Source of the DNA: a virus
DNA: 23,342 bases
Strand: one strand, 5' to 3'
Virus record (IMG/VR): IMGVR_UViG_3300009790_000076
Span: 1-23,342 of that record
Shown: positions 1 to 8,133 of the stretch, piece after piece
Position numbering within the stretch: position 1 is the stretch's first letter
Layout of the letters: every line of letters begins with the position of its first letter
The notes under the pieces: model-generated
What the model was told of the DNA's origin: nothing
Database searches by the model: none
What the model saw: the letters and a program-made list of their open reading frames with translations, nothing else
Made by a program: the position numbers and the translations under genes

Positions 1-822
1 GCCACCGGAGCCGCCGTTATTGCCTACTGAGTTATCATCGACGTAGGCACCGCCACCGCCACCGCCCTCTGCAGCAAAACCAAATGCCGAGCTATCGCCA
101 CCATTCGCCCCCTTGAAAGGCATGCCGGTGTACTCAGGATTCAGGCCTCCATCACCAACAATCACGGAATAAGTGCCCTCAGTGAGAGAGATAGAATCCT
201 CAACGACGCCGCCACCGCCACCACCGCCAGAGGCGCCATACTGCCAAGGCGAACCGCCTGCGCCCCCGCCTGCGACGATAAGAAACTCGACGTTTACGTC
301 TCCGCTAACAACAAGATCTCCGTCAGACTCGAAAACATGGACCCTGTACGCCTCGCCTTCGATATCGACGATACTCTCTATGCCGCCGGTCGCTGATCCA
401 GAGCTATCAGGTAGAGCACCTTTAAGGGGGCCACTCGCCACCGGCCGGTAGTACGGCAAGGCATTGAAAGTGACGCTCCCACTTGTGACGCTCCCGCCCG
501 TTGACCAGGTCGGCTCCTCGGTGCCGGTAGTGCCGGCGGCCGTCACTTTGTACACATATCCGTTAGGGGTAGACGGGTGGACTACCTGCCCCGCATTGAG
601 GGCGGTTTCCGGGGCGAAGTCGTCGCCGTATTCGTCCAGAGCCAACGCAATAACAGCGCCCGCCCAATCGTTGTAAGTGATATCGAACGTGCCATCGCCA
701 GCACTTTGCCCTTCAGCCACCACCTGCCGCCCTGCTGGGTCATCCTTGATGACAATCACATCACGGGCAGCAGCCACACCGTCGATTTTCACCGTGCCCG
801 CGACACGCGCCTGAGTAGCCAT
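1..822 (-). CDS. Glycine-rich tail fibre/adhesin, N-terminal part (runs off left edge)
   Basis: The reading frame starts at ATG 822-820, overlapping the previous stop as TGATG, and stays open for 274 codons to the window edge, so the C-terminus is missing. A GAGGGG ribosome site lies about 10 nt upstream. Residues 1-80 look like an Ig-like/carboxypeptidase-regulatory-type beta domain (RVAGTVKIDG). A segment with HPSTPNGYVYKVT and EPTW follows, a pattern often seen in phage tail proteins. From about residue 180 comes a domain beginning FLIVAGGGAGG with several runs of five or six glycines, as in phage glycine-rich adhesin domains. Family knowledge suggests a distal fibre that contacts the host surface. 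It is the last visible gene of the tail operon. The role as host-range determinant is inferred. The glycine-rich domain call is firm, but the exact family is not. Confidence 0.75.
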   Translation of the reverse strand, partial: MATQARVAGTVKIDGVAAARDVIVIKDDPAGRQVVAEGQSAGDGTFDITYNDWAGAVIALALDEYGDDFAPETALNAGQVVHPSTPNGYVYKVTAAGTTGTEEPTWSTGGSVTSGSVTFNALPYYRPVASGPLKGALPDSSGSATGGIESIVDIEGEAYRVHVFESDGDLVVSGDVNVEFLIVAGGGAGGSPWQYGASGGGGGGGVVEDSISLTEGTYSVIVGDGGLNPEYTGMPFKGANGGDSSAFGFAAEGGGGGGAYVDDNSVGNNGGSGG

Positions 823-2363
823 CAGTTGTGATCCCCTCGCAATTCGATTTTGAGCTGGTCGTCGTCGACGGTGGCCTGGCCGGGCAGGATGGTGCGAATC
901 ATCCAGAGCGGCGCGGCTGCGGCGTCGGTATCAAAGCGCGTGGTGTTGCCCACGCTCCAGCCAGCCCCCCAACCATCCGCCTTGATCGTGAAATACGGCG
1001 TGCCGGTTTGCGGGTTAACGGGGGAAAAATCCACTGCCGTGGTTCCAGTGGCCACAAGGCCACGCTCCTCGCCGTAAAGCTCGAAGGCAGTTGTCGACGT
1101 AAATTTGATCTTCCACCGCTCGGGCACACTGCCCCGGTTGTCGATCGCGACCGGGTAGGCGATCAAGTTGTAATTTGCGGTGGTCTCTTGGCCGGTGCCG
1201 TCGTAGTCGCCCGGGTCCACGGTGTAGCTCACCCAGTTGCCCACACGGGCGCGCAGGTCGCCCAGGTACACGGCTGAGGCGACCCATGTGTCATTGGCTG
1301 GAAAGTCGTGATAGAGCGGCTGCGCCAGTTGCAAGGTGCCATCGATACGGGCCTCTGTGCAGAGCGCCATATCGTCAATCCGGTGGACAAAATGCAAGTC
1401 ACCGCTCAGGGCGTTACTGTCGGCGTCTTGCGCAGTGAAAGGGTTGGCGAGGGTGGCAGTGCCGGCGGCCTTGTCCAGCGCATACATGGCCGGGTCCAGC
1501 CGCGTCCCTGCATCATCTTCAATCCAGGCATCGTGGAGCAGGTCCCGCCCGGCATTTACCACCAGGTCAGCCGCCGGGCTGGCGATCAAATCCTTCTGGG
1601 TATGGGTAAGCACGAGAATATCGGCATCACGCAAAATCGGGACGCGCCCGTCAGCAGGTAGCCGCACCGGATCGAGGCCCAAGATGGCAGGATCAAGCGG
1701 GATCTGCTTAAAGCTCACGGCGTTGTAGTACAGGCTTTCTGCCGTTACAGGCACCGGAAACTGAATCTCTACGATACCATCCTTGAGCGTTACCTCGCCG
1801 GTAATGCCATCACCGGTAACAACGCCCTGATTATCAGCCTCACCGTTGTACTGCTCGCCTGTCGCGAAGTTATTCGCACGCACCGTAAAACCATTCGGGC
1901 GCAGCGGCGCCGCCGCTGTTCGGAAGGTCGCCCCACGGGTGACGCTCCAGTCGTCGCCAATCAGAATTGAGATGGGCGTCACCGTGGCCGATACAGGCCG
2001 CCCTGAATAGCTACTGATCGTAACCAAGCCAGACGTATAACTAATCGTCCCGAGCGCAGTGCCCGTTCCCGTGGAGGTGCTGTAGTTTCTCAGCAGCCGC
2101 CCTTCTCCGTCATCGAACCACAGCTCACCATCAATACTTAACACGACGCTACCAGGCACAATCGGCGAGCTTTCCGTGATATAGAAACGCCAGTCTTGAT
2201 CTGTACCCGCAAACAGTTCTTGGGCCGTTACTTCTGTGCCCACCGCAAGTTGGTAGCCCACATCAACATCGTGGCTACGAATTTCCTCTGTCTCTACCGT
2301 TGCCCGGTACGACGCCGCCGAACCACTCAGGGAAGAACGGGTAACCATTCGGATTGTTGCCAT
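822..2363 (-). CDS. Tail tip/baseplate-like structural protein (513 aa)
   Basis: ATG at 2363 is preceded by AAGG 8 nt upstream. The gene begins 10 nt after the previous one and overlaps the fibre gene start. The protein is rich in beta-forming residues, with no membrane segment or signal peptide. Residues 68-130 carry a module of the pattern PGSVxLxxxGExxxDxGxG...GTIxYxxGxVxI, which also occurs four times in the neighbouring 649-residue protein. A weaker copy lies near residues 179-215 (GDGITGEVTLKDGIVEI). The second half (about 220-513) is unlike the neighbour and I do not recognise it. The position between tape measure and fibre supports a tail tip or baseplate component linking the tip to the fibre. 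That function is inferred from synteny, not from a catalytic motif. Confidence 0.7.
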   Translation of the reverse strand: MATIRMVTRSSLSGSAASYRATVETEEIRSHDVDVGYQLAVGTEVTAQELFAGTDQDWRFYITESSPIVPGSVVLSIDGELWFDDGEGRLLRNYSTSTGTGTALGTISYTSGLVTISSYSGRPVSATVTPISILIGDDWSVTRGATFRTAAAPLRPNGFTVRANNFATGEQYNGEADNQGVVTGDGITGEVTLKDGIVEIQFPVPVTAESLYYNAVSFKQIPLDPAILGLDPVRLPADGRVPILRDADILVLTHTQKDLIASPAADLVVNAGRDLLHDAWIEDDAGTRLDPAMYALDKAAGTATLANPFTAQDADSNALSGDLHFVHRIDDMALCTEARIDGTLQLAQPLYHDFPANDTWVASAVYLGDLRARVGNWVSYTVDPGDYDGTGQETTANYNLIAYPVAIDNRGSVPERWKIKFTSTTAFELYGEERGLVATGTTAVDFSPVNPQTGTPYFTIKADGWGAGWSVGNTTRFDTDAAAAPLWMIRTILPGQATVDDDQLKIELRGDHN

Positions 2364-2373
2364 GGTGCGAACC

Positions 2374-4323
2374 TTATGCGTTGACCTGTTTCAGGAAGGT
2401 GTTACCGGCGATAACAAGCTGGCCGGTGGAATAATTCACAGTACCGATCACCAAAAAATCCCGACGACTCATCAGCGATCCGTTGCCGTTGTCCGTTACC
2501 CAGTGGGATTGATCGATATAGTTAGTGCTAAGCGCTTGGCCAACATCATTCTCAACCGTCCGCTTGACCGACTTGGTGATGGTGAAATCCACAGAACCCG
2601 GCTCAATACTGGACTCCGTTTCAATCACGATATCCGCCTGGCTGCTGTTGTTCGGCACAGTGACAGTTGTTGTGAGTTCGGCCTCATCCTTGTGCGTGTA
2701 GTCGACAGTCACATCGCCATCAGCCTGAAGCGCGGTGGTAATATCAATTTCACCGCGGGCATAGTTAATCTGCCCTGTGGCGTCGCCGGTAATAGAACCA
2801 TCGCCGGCCACATCGGTGGCCGTTTTTTGAACACTACTGGCTTCCCAGGTGAGCGTGACAGACCCAGCAATCACCTTGCGGTTTGCCAGGCGAATGCTCA
2901 GTGGGGTAACGCCTGCGTAGGCCTCCGGGTCCTGAACGTAAATGCTTGAATCTGTCCAGCGGTAGAACAGCACAGAGCCCGCATCTGGCTGCGCTTGCAG
3001 AGTGGCGATAACACTGCCCGAGTCGTAACTCACCTGCCCTGAGCCATCGCCCACCATGTTGCCGGTGCCATCGTCACGGATGGTGTACCACTTGCCCAAA
3101 TAGCGATAACTCAGGTGCAAGGATAGCGGCGCGGGCGCCGGATCAAGGCTGAGCACGTAGTTGAAGTTTCGGTTGGAATCCTCAATCTCGATGCTACCGG
3201 TATTGGGAATTTGCTGGCGCAGAGCCCCCGGCTTATAGGAAAGCGTCGTTGCTCCAGACGCACTACCCGCCCATGCGATCGCGCCCGTTGCATAATCAAT
3301 GGTGCTGCCTTCCAGCCCAGCGGGCACCCCACCACTGGTGACGAATATGCCGCCCTTATCGCTGTAGGTTTCCCCTGCCAGCGAGAGCGACACAGACCCC
3401 GGCACCACCGCCGTTGGCAGCGTCGAGGTTTCGCCACTGGCCACCGTGACAGCCAAGCTCACGCTATCGGAGCCACCGGCCACAATTTGGTTCACATAAC
3501 CGCCAGGGCGCTGATCGATCACCGCCGTTTCATTGCTGGCCGTGGGGATGATCGGGGCGAAGGTATCCGCTACCTGAATGGATAAATCACCAGAAGACGC
3601 AGCCACCCCAAGCGAGGTGGAGCCGTAATACTTGGCAGACGTAGCGGGCTGGGTGCTATAGATCAGCGAAGGCCCCGCTGGTTTGGGGCTCGGGTCTGAC
3701 GCTGGGTAATCGCGCTTTAGCTCTGCAGACAGTTCCAGAATGTACTGGTCCGCTTTGAACGTGCGAATATCGCCACCGTTCACTTCATAAGTGAAGGTCG
3801 CTTCAATGTGCTGCACATTGAGGATCTTGATGAACTGCTGGGTGCCAAGATCCTGCCCCTCTTGGAGCAACAGCGTGTCGCCAATCTCAGGCGCCGCAAT
3901 ATTATTCACCGTTGGTGCATAGCAAATGATTGAGCGCTGACCTTGCAGCTGGTTGCCCCGCAGCGCCAAACCGGTGACAGGGCCGGGAATCACAAACGAT
4001 TCCACCCGCTGCCGCGCCGCCTCGCGCTCATCGTAGAAATCCTGCGTGGTAAACAGCAAACCAGACACATTCGGGTCCAGCGGCTGGGCACTCAAAATAG
4101 AGTGCGCATCCAGGTAAAGGTCTGTGGTTGCGGTATCCACTTTCAAAAACGCCTTACGCAAGCTCACTTCACCGTAGGTTCTGTCCACACGGGAAATGTC
4201 CTCGAAGAGGTTATTGATATCGCCATCAATCACCTCGTTATCCGTCATCTGCCCACCGCCATCTTCATTGTCGGTGAGCCGTTCGGGCTGCATCAGTTTG
4301 ATATCGTCGCTTGTGATCGCCAC
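2374..4323 (-). CDS. Large tail protein with tandem beta modules (649 aa)
   Basis: The start is GTG 4323, supported by AGGAG seven nt upstream. Residues 1-110 are polar and probably alpha-helical (DNEDGGGQMTDNEV, ISRVDRTYGEVSLRKAFLKV). Residues 110-250 are mixed beta. From about 306 onward there are four related modules of roughly 60 residues (near 306-365, 398-456, 485-543 and 574-640). Each starts close to xGSVxL and contains a glycine-rich turn followed by GxIxYxxGxI. There are no transmembrane segments. The gene follows the tape measure and a 127-residue gene in one closely spaced operon, so a tail tip, baseplate hub or side-fibre role is likely. I do not see NlpC/P60, lysozyme or gpJ-type signatures. 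It is virion-associated by context; the precise role is unknown. Confidence 0.7.
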   Translation of the reverse strand: MAITSDDIKLMQPERLTDNEDGGGQMTDNEVIDGDINNLFEDISRVDRTYGEVSLRKAFLKVDTATTDLYLDAHSILSAQPLDPNVSGLLFTTQDFYDEREAARQRVESFVIPGPVTGLALRGNQLQGQRSIICYAPTVNNIAAPEIGDTLLLQEGQDLGTQQFIKILNVQHIEATFTYEVNGGDIRTFKADQYILELSAELKRDYPASDPSPKPAGPSLIYSTQPATSAKYYGSTSLGVAASSGDLSIQVADTFAPIIPTASNETAVIDQRPGGYVNQIVAGGSDSVSLAVTVASGETSTLPTAVVPGSVSLSLAGETYSDKGGIFVTSGGVPAGLEGSTIDYATGAIAWAGSASGATTLSYKPGALRQQIPNTGSIEIEDSNRNFNYVLSLDPAPAPLSLHLSYRYLGKWYTIRDDGTGNMVGDGSGQVSYDSGSVIATLQAQPDAGSVLFYRWTDSSIYVQDPEAYAGVTPLSIRLANRKVIAGSVTLTWEASSVQKTATDVAGDGSITGDATGQINYARGEIDITTALQADGDVTVDYTHKDEAELTTTVTVPNNSSQADIVIETESSIEPGSVDFTITKSVKRTVENDVGQALSTNYIDQSHWVTDNGNGSLMSRRDFLVIGTVNYSTGQLVIAGNTFLKQVNA

Positions 4324-4333
4324 GCGGGGGCTC

Positions 4334-4717
4334 CTATTGCGGGGGCTCTACAGTCAGCAGCCGGAGGGTCGCGGTGTACCACGCCCCCGGCTCCAGGCTG
4401 ATATGGGTGTGTTCTTTAATCGGAGTGGCCTCAACGGCAACACCCCGGGCGCGGTCAAACACAACGGAAAATTCACGGGCGTCATCCAACGTGAGCTCCA
4501 TTGCACCCAACCCTGCAGATTCTTTGGCCACCAGAGCATCCAGCGTGGCCCGTTCCAGCCAGCCCACCAGCGTCACTGCCTGGCCGTACTGCTTCACGCC
4601 ACTTTGAATAATCATGCCGCCAGTGAGGCTGCGCTCTTGAGCCTGGGCCACGCCGTTGTGGCTGAATTCGTCTTGCCAGATTAGGTTGTCGGTGAGGTCG
4701 ATCTCATCAAGCGTCAC
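4334..4717 (-). CDS. Small tail protein after the tape measure (127 aa)
   Basis: The start is GTG 4717, which shares GTGA with the tape measure stop and so implies translational coupling. The protein has an acidic start (TLDEIDLTDNLIWQDEF), then a mixed alpha/beta region with GQAVTLVGWLERATLDALVA and a beta-rich C-terminus (YTATLRLLTVEPPQ). It has no cysteine-rich motif, signal peptide or membrane segment. The slot directly after a tape measure gene usually holds a distal tail or minor tail protein (lambda M position), which is the best reading. I cannot name the family from sequence alone. The gap of 10 nt to the next gene places it in the same transcript. Confidence 0.65.
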   Translation of the reverse strand: MTLDEIDLTDNLIWQDEFSHNGVAQAQERSLTGGMIIQSGVKQYGQAVTLVGWLERATLDALVAKESAGLGAMELTLDDAREFSVVFDRARGVAVEATPIKEHTHISLEPGAWYTATLRLLTVEPPQ

Positions 4718-7700
4718 TGCGTTGCCCTCATGCCGGCTTCATTCAGGAATTCCATCAGCCTGTTCACGTCATCCGGATCACCGGACAGTGAAGACGTACC
4801 GCCATTCGGTAGCGCAATTTCAACACGCTGGGTGGGCGTATTAGGCTGGGTCGTTGCCTGCTGGCCACCGCCCTGCCCTTGCGCCTGCTGGATGCGTTGT
4901 TGCCGCGCATCCGCCTGCGCCTTCACTTCTTCCTGTTTCAGGTCCTGTACGCGCTGGCGGTAAATTTGCTCGTTAATCTTCATGGCCTCGGCGTACTCAC
5001 GAGCCGCGCGGCTTGCCCCTTGCTCGGACGCGGCTTTCATTTGCCGCTGCAGATCCTTCTGCCGTTCCTCAAACCGCCGCCGCTCAATATCCTGCGCGGT
5101 GCCGTTCATGTTGATCAGCTCGGTGCGTAGGCTCTCCGTGGTACTCGCCGCACTGTCGGCCAGGCCATCGAGCTGCTGCTTGGCGCTTTCAATCGCCGAC
5201 TTCAGGGTGGACAGCTTCTCTTCGCCCAGCAGCTTAGCCCCCTGCTTTGCCCGGCTTGCCGCACGCAGGAAGCTGTTGAGGTTGCCACCTTGGCGCGCCA
5301 TGGCACGGTCGTAATTTTCCTGCGCGCTGGTCACTTGTTCCTGCACTGCCGCTTTTGTCTCGTAAACCGTTTTCAGCCAGGTGCCGATGCTCAACACAGC
5401 AAAGTCTGTTTGCTCTTTGTAGAGTCGGTCGAACAGTTCCCCCGCTCCCTCGCCGGTGTCGTAGAAGCTTTGGCGGATACCGGTAAAAATTTGCAGCAGT
5501 GCCGCACCGGCACTACCCGCTTTGCTGGCGCCTTGCTGGGCTTTGTTGCCCACCTCTTGCGCGGCTTGGCCTTGCTGCTGGTAGGCCTGCGTGGTTTTTT
5601 GGGCGGCCTGCGCTTTCTGGTTTTCGCCAGCAGTGGCTTGCTCGGTGGTTTTCTGTGTGGATTCAATCGCGGCCTTGGTGCGCTCCAACATATCGCTGGC
5701 TGCTTCGGCGGTGCCTTCCAGCGTCTGCTTGTATTGCTCCAGCGTTTTCAGGTGATCCATTAACGCGCTGTCCGTGCGCTTAATCAGATCCGCCTGGGCC
5801 TCTTCGCTTTCCAGCTTCTGGTACGCAGCCAACCACGCTTGCACCAGCAAATCCGCTGCTTCCTTTCCCTTGTAGCCAGCATCTTCGATCGCCAGCGCCG
5901 CGGTGCCGAAAGAATCAATCGCCTCGCGCTCTACCGAAGAAATGCCGGTTTTCAGTTTCTGAATATCCAGACCAAGGCCCTTTAACGCCCCGCCCAAGCG
6001 GATCTCAGCGGCAATTGCAGCCTGCTCAAACGCCGCGCTTTGCTCCTGAGAGGCCTCAAAAGCCTTATCAATAACGGCATCCAGGTCATCAATGCTCTGG
6101 TCTCGGGCTTCGCCACTGGCCTTCTGTTGCTCTGCCGACGCTTTTCTGGAGGAAGTGGTAACCGCTTCGGCAAGGGTGTCGAAGTGACGTTTGATATCGT
6201 CGCCATCTTCTTCTATGGACTTAACCCACTTCCGCGATGTTTCACTAAATGTGTCAGCAACGGACTGCATTTCCGCCGCCCACTTATCTGCCCCTACCGC
6301 ATCAAGCGCTTTAGCCATACTCGATGTGAAAACAGCCAATTGCCCAGATAGGGTAGCCACCGCAGTGCCAAACGCAGCGGTAATACCATTCCAAACAATA
6401 GCAATGCCCGCCCCGAAGGCCTGCGCAGTGGCCAGCGCGGTGGTAAACGAGTCGGAAAAGTCTTGCGCCCACTCTTTAATGCTGCCGTCTTTCTGCATAT
6501 CACGCAGAGTGTCCAACAGCTCTTTCAACCGGTCCTTCAGCGCATCCAGCGAGCCAGACTTCGCAGCCTCCTGGAAGAAATCCGTCACTTCTTTACGCAG
6601 GCCAGCCACAATGCCGGTGAAGTTTTTCGCCCGCTCCGCGCCGGCCCCTTCGGACATTCGCCCAAGCTCATCGATCAACTGGCTGAGCGCATCCCGCCCA
6701 AGCTCGCTGGCGCTGGCCATGTCGCGGATTTCCGCACCCGATTTGCCAGTGATCGCGCCCAAGGCCTCCATGATCGGGACGCCGGAATCGGTAATGCTGT
6801 TCAACTCTTCCAGCTGCAATCGACCACTCTGCCAGGCTTGACCCAGCTGAGTGATCACGGTGTCCAGTGTTTGCGCACCGCTGCCATACTTGGCATTCGT
6901 ATCGATCAGGCTTTGCAGGGAACCGTTCAGGGGGTCAATGCCCGCCACCTGTAACCGCCGCGCCGCCTGCGCCGTATCGGCAAGACTCTGGCTATTGCGC
7001 TCGGCAATGCGGTCCACTTCAGCCAGCACGCGGCGGCCTTCTTCCATGGAGCCATAGAGCGCACCGAACTGCCGCTCAAGTTCCTCCAGGTCACTACCCG
7101 CCGTAACCAGCTTGGTAATGCCTGCCCGCAGCGTCTGGAAGATGCCAAAGCCCGCCGCCAACCCCAGCAGCTTGCCCTTAATGCCCGCCATGGCACTACC
7201 GAAGCGGTTACCCTTGGCGCTGGCACGCTCTAGCGCTTCACCATGCTCACGGGCCTCTGCGGTGGCTTTGCTCAGCTTCTGCTGGGTTTGATCCAGTTCT
7301 TTCTGGATGCGGTCTTCCGCCTGCCCCAGCTCATTGGTGTCGATTCCGGCTTTATCGAGCGTGCGGCTGTATTTGGCCAGCTCTCGGTTGCTGCGCCCGT
7401 ACTCGGTGGTGGCAATGCTTTGCGCGGTTCGCGCTTGCCGCACTGCCACGGAATATTCAGCCTGGCTCTGCCCGGCTTTTTTGCCTTCGCGCTTCAGGTC
7501 TTCATAGGTATGGACCTGTTTGTCCATTTCCTTGCGCGCTTTTTCGGCCGCTTCCTGTGCCGCTTTCCAACCCTTGGCCGCTTCCTGCTGTTTATCCAGT
7601 TCCCGCAGTTCCGCTTCCAGCTTTTCCGCTTCGCGCTGCACTTCCTGCAGGGATTCCGCCGCCGGATCCGCCTCTGGGCTGATCGCGTTCTTGGCCTTCA

Positions 7701-7734
7701 GTACAAGGCTGACTACGGCTTCTTTAAGTGCCAT
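4714..7734 (-). CDS. Tail tape measure protein (1006 aa)
   Basis: I place the start at ATG 7734 because GGAG lies six nt upstream; a further in-frame TTG at 7752 falls inside the terminator tail and has no ribosome site. The N-terminus is a long charged coiled coil (about residues 20-180) rich in Q, E, K and A. A tape-measure domain follows around residues 205-390, with ERQFGALYGSMEEGRRVL, AERNSQSLADTAQAARRLQ and ITDSGVPIMEALGAITG. Hydrophobic stretches near 190-215 and 445-480 fit membrane-interacting parts. The C-terminal third is again Q/A-rich coiled coil. At about 1.5 angstrom per residue, a family rule, the tail would be near 150 nm long. It overlaps the next gene by 4 nt. The gene is unusual in lying just downstream of an intrinsic terminator. 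Confidence 0.95.
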   Translation of the reverse strand: MALKEAVVSLVLKAKNAISPEADPAAESLQEVQREAEKLEAELRELDKQQEAAKGWKAAQEAAEKARKEMDKQVHTYEDLKREGKKAGQSQAEYSVAVRQARTAQSIATTEYGRSNRELAKYSRTLDKAGIDTNELGQAEDRIQKELDQTQQKLSKATAEAREHGEALERASAKGNRFGSAMAGIKGKLLGLAAGFGIFQTLRAGITKLVTAGSDLEELERQFGALYGSMEEGRRVLAEVDRIAERNSQSLADTAQAARRLQVAGIDPLNGSLQSLIDTNAKYGSGAQTLDTVITQLGQAWQSGRLQLEELNSITDSGVPIMEALGAITGKSGAEIRDMASASELGRDALSQLIDELGRMSEGAGAERAKNFTGIVAGLRKEVTDFFQEAAKSGSLDALKDRLKELLDTLRDMQKDGSIKEWAQDFSDSFTTALATAQAFGAGIAIVWNGITAAFGTAVATLSGQLAVFTSSMAKALDAVGADKWAAEMQSVADTFSETSRKWVKSIEEDGDDIKRHFDTLAEAVTTSSRKASAEQQKASGEARDQSIDDLDAVIDKAFEASQEQSAAFEQAAIAAEIRLGGALKGLGLDIQKLKTGISSVEREAIDSFGTAALAIEDAGYKGKEAADLLVQAWLAAYQKLESEEAQADLIKRTDSALMDHLKTLEQYKQTLEGTAEAASDMLERTKAAIESTQKTTEQATAGENQKAQAAQKTTQAYQQQGQAAQEVGNKAQQGASKAGSAGAALLQIFTGIRQSFYDTGEGAGELFDRLYKEQTDFAVLSIGTWLKTVYETKAAVQEQVTSAQENYDRAMARQGGNLNSFLRAASRAKQGAKLLGEEKLSTLKSAIESAKQQLDGLADSAASTTESLRTELINMNGTAQDIERRRFEERQKDLQRQMKAASEQGASRAAREYAEAMKINEQIYRQRVQDLKQEEVKAQADARQQRIQQAQGQGGGQQATTQPNTPTQRVEIALPNGGTSSLSGDPDDVNRLMEFLNEAGMRATQ

Positions 7735-7745
7735 ACTTCGCTCCA

Positions 7746-7781
7746 GAAACAAAAAAGCCCATAAATCAATGATTTACGGGC
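7746..7781 (-). terminator. Intrinsic terminator just upstream of the tape measure gene
   Basis: Read on the minus strand, an 11-bp stem (GCCCGTAAATC with GATTTATGGGC, one G-U pair, ATT loop) is followed directly by six T and then GTTTC. The plus-strand reading has only two T after the stem, so the signal faces minus. It ends a few bases before the tape measure ribosome site. The 16 bases of its tail (GGGCTTTTTTGTTTCT) recur exactly in a terminator of the late leader at 18978-18993. Confidence 0.8.
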
Positions 7782-7876
7782 TTCCCACTCATCCTGTTAA
7801 TTGTATATTTAATCGCCAAACGCTTGACAAATCTGAATTAGGGTATTGACAGATACAAAATTACCAATAGTAAACC

Positions 7877-7904
7877 TTGAGTTTAGGTTCCTAATCCCGA
7901 TAAT
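7877..7904 (+). promoter_or_regulatory. Candidate sigma70 promoter of the toxin-antitoxin pair
   Basis: TTGAGT at 7877-7882 and GATAAT at 7899-7904 are separated by 16 nt, giving 4/6 and 5/6 matches to the sigma70 boxes. The region is clearly AT-richer than the structural genes. Two further perfect TTGACA boxes lie at 7824 and 7846 but lack a good -10 partner. The predicted start near 7911 would leave a leader of about 37 nt before the antitoxin. Confidence 0.5.
7883..7894. repeat. Palindrome TTAGG-TT-CCTAA in the promoter spacer (possible operator)
   Basis: Five-base arms with a 2-nt centre fall exactly between the candidate -35 and -10 boxes, the place where an autoregulatory antitoxin or Doc complex would block polymerase. 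The operator role is inferred from position. Confidence 0.4.
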
Positions 7905-7908
7905 CCGT

Positions 7909-7925
7909 GTTGCAATTAACGCAAC
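7909..7925. repeat. Inverted repeat GTTGC-N7-GCAAC near the predicted transcript start
   Basis: Five-base perfect arms with a 7-nt AT-rich centre lie just after the candidate promoter and 13 nt before the antitoxin ribosome site. The repeat could be a second operator or a small leader hairpin. Confidence 0.35.
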
Positions 7926-7947
7926 ATCAATCCTACCGGAGAATCCT

Positions 7948-8124
7948 ATGACCGCACTTCGCCAAGAAGTCGCCTTCAAGCGCATCGACATTAAGCGTCG
8001 CGCCAAAGGTGAAGTCATGTCTCCGCGCCCGACGACAGGTGATCACAAGAAGATCGTCCGTGCCGCAACAGTGGAGACCGTTATTCGCAACGGTGAGCTT
8101 CTGTCTGAACTAGCCAAAATCTAA
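7948..8124 (+). CDS. Putative antitoxin partner of Doc (58 aa)
   Basis: ATG 7948 has GGAG at 7938-7941, six nt upstream, so this start is preferred over the longer open frame from 7846. The product is small and basic (FKRIDIKRRAKGE, DHKKIVR) and ends in a probable amphipathic helix (VETVIRNGELLSELAKI). It ends nine nt before the Doc gene, as in two-gene toxin-antitoxin operons with the antitoxin first. It does not resemble P1 Phd: I see no Phd-type N-terminal fold pattern such as the xxxEVVxITRxGxP segment. The antitoxin role is inferred from size, order and spacing. The C-terminal helix is a reasonable candidate for Doc inhibition. DNA binding by the basic N-terminal half, and hence autoregulation, is possible but unproven. 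Confidence 0.7.
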   Translation: MTALRQEVAFKRIDIKRRAKGEVMSPRPTTGDHKKIVRAATVETVIRNGELLSELAKI

Positions 8125-8133
8125 GCTTCACCA

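Noticed and set aside
7735-7752. Six-residue N-terminal extension of the tape measure from TTG
   Set aside because: It starts inside the terminator T tract and lacks a ribosome site, while ATG 7734 has GGAG at ideal spacing.
7824-7851. Two perfect TTGACA boxes 22 bp apart as promoters
   Set aside because: Neither has a convincing -10 box at 16-18 nt; the TTGAGT/GATAAT pair nearer the gene is better. They remain possible upstream binding repeats.
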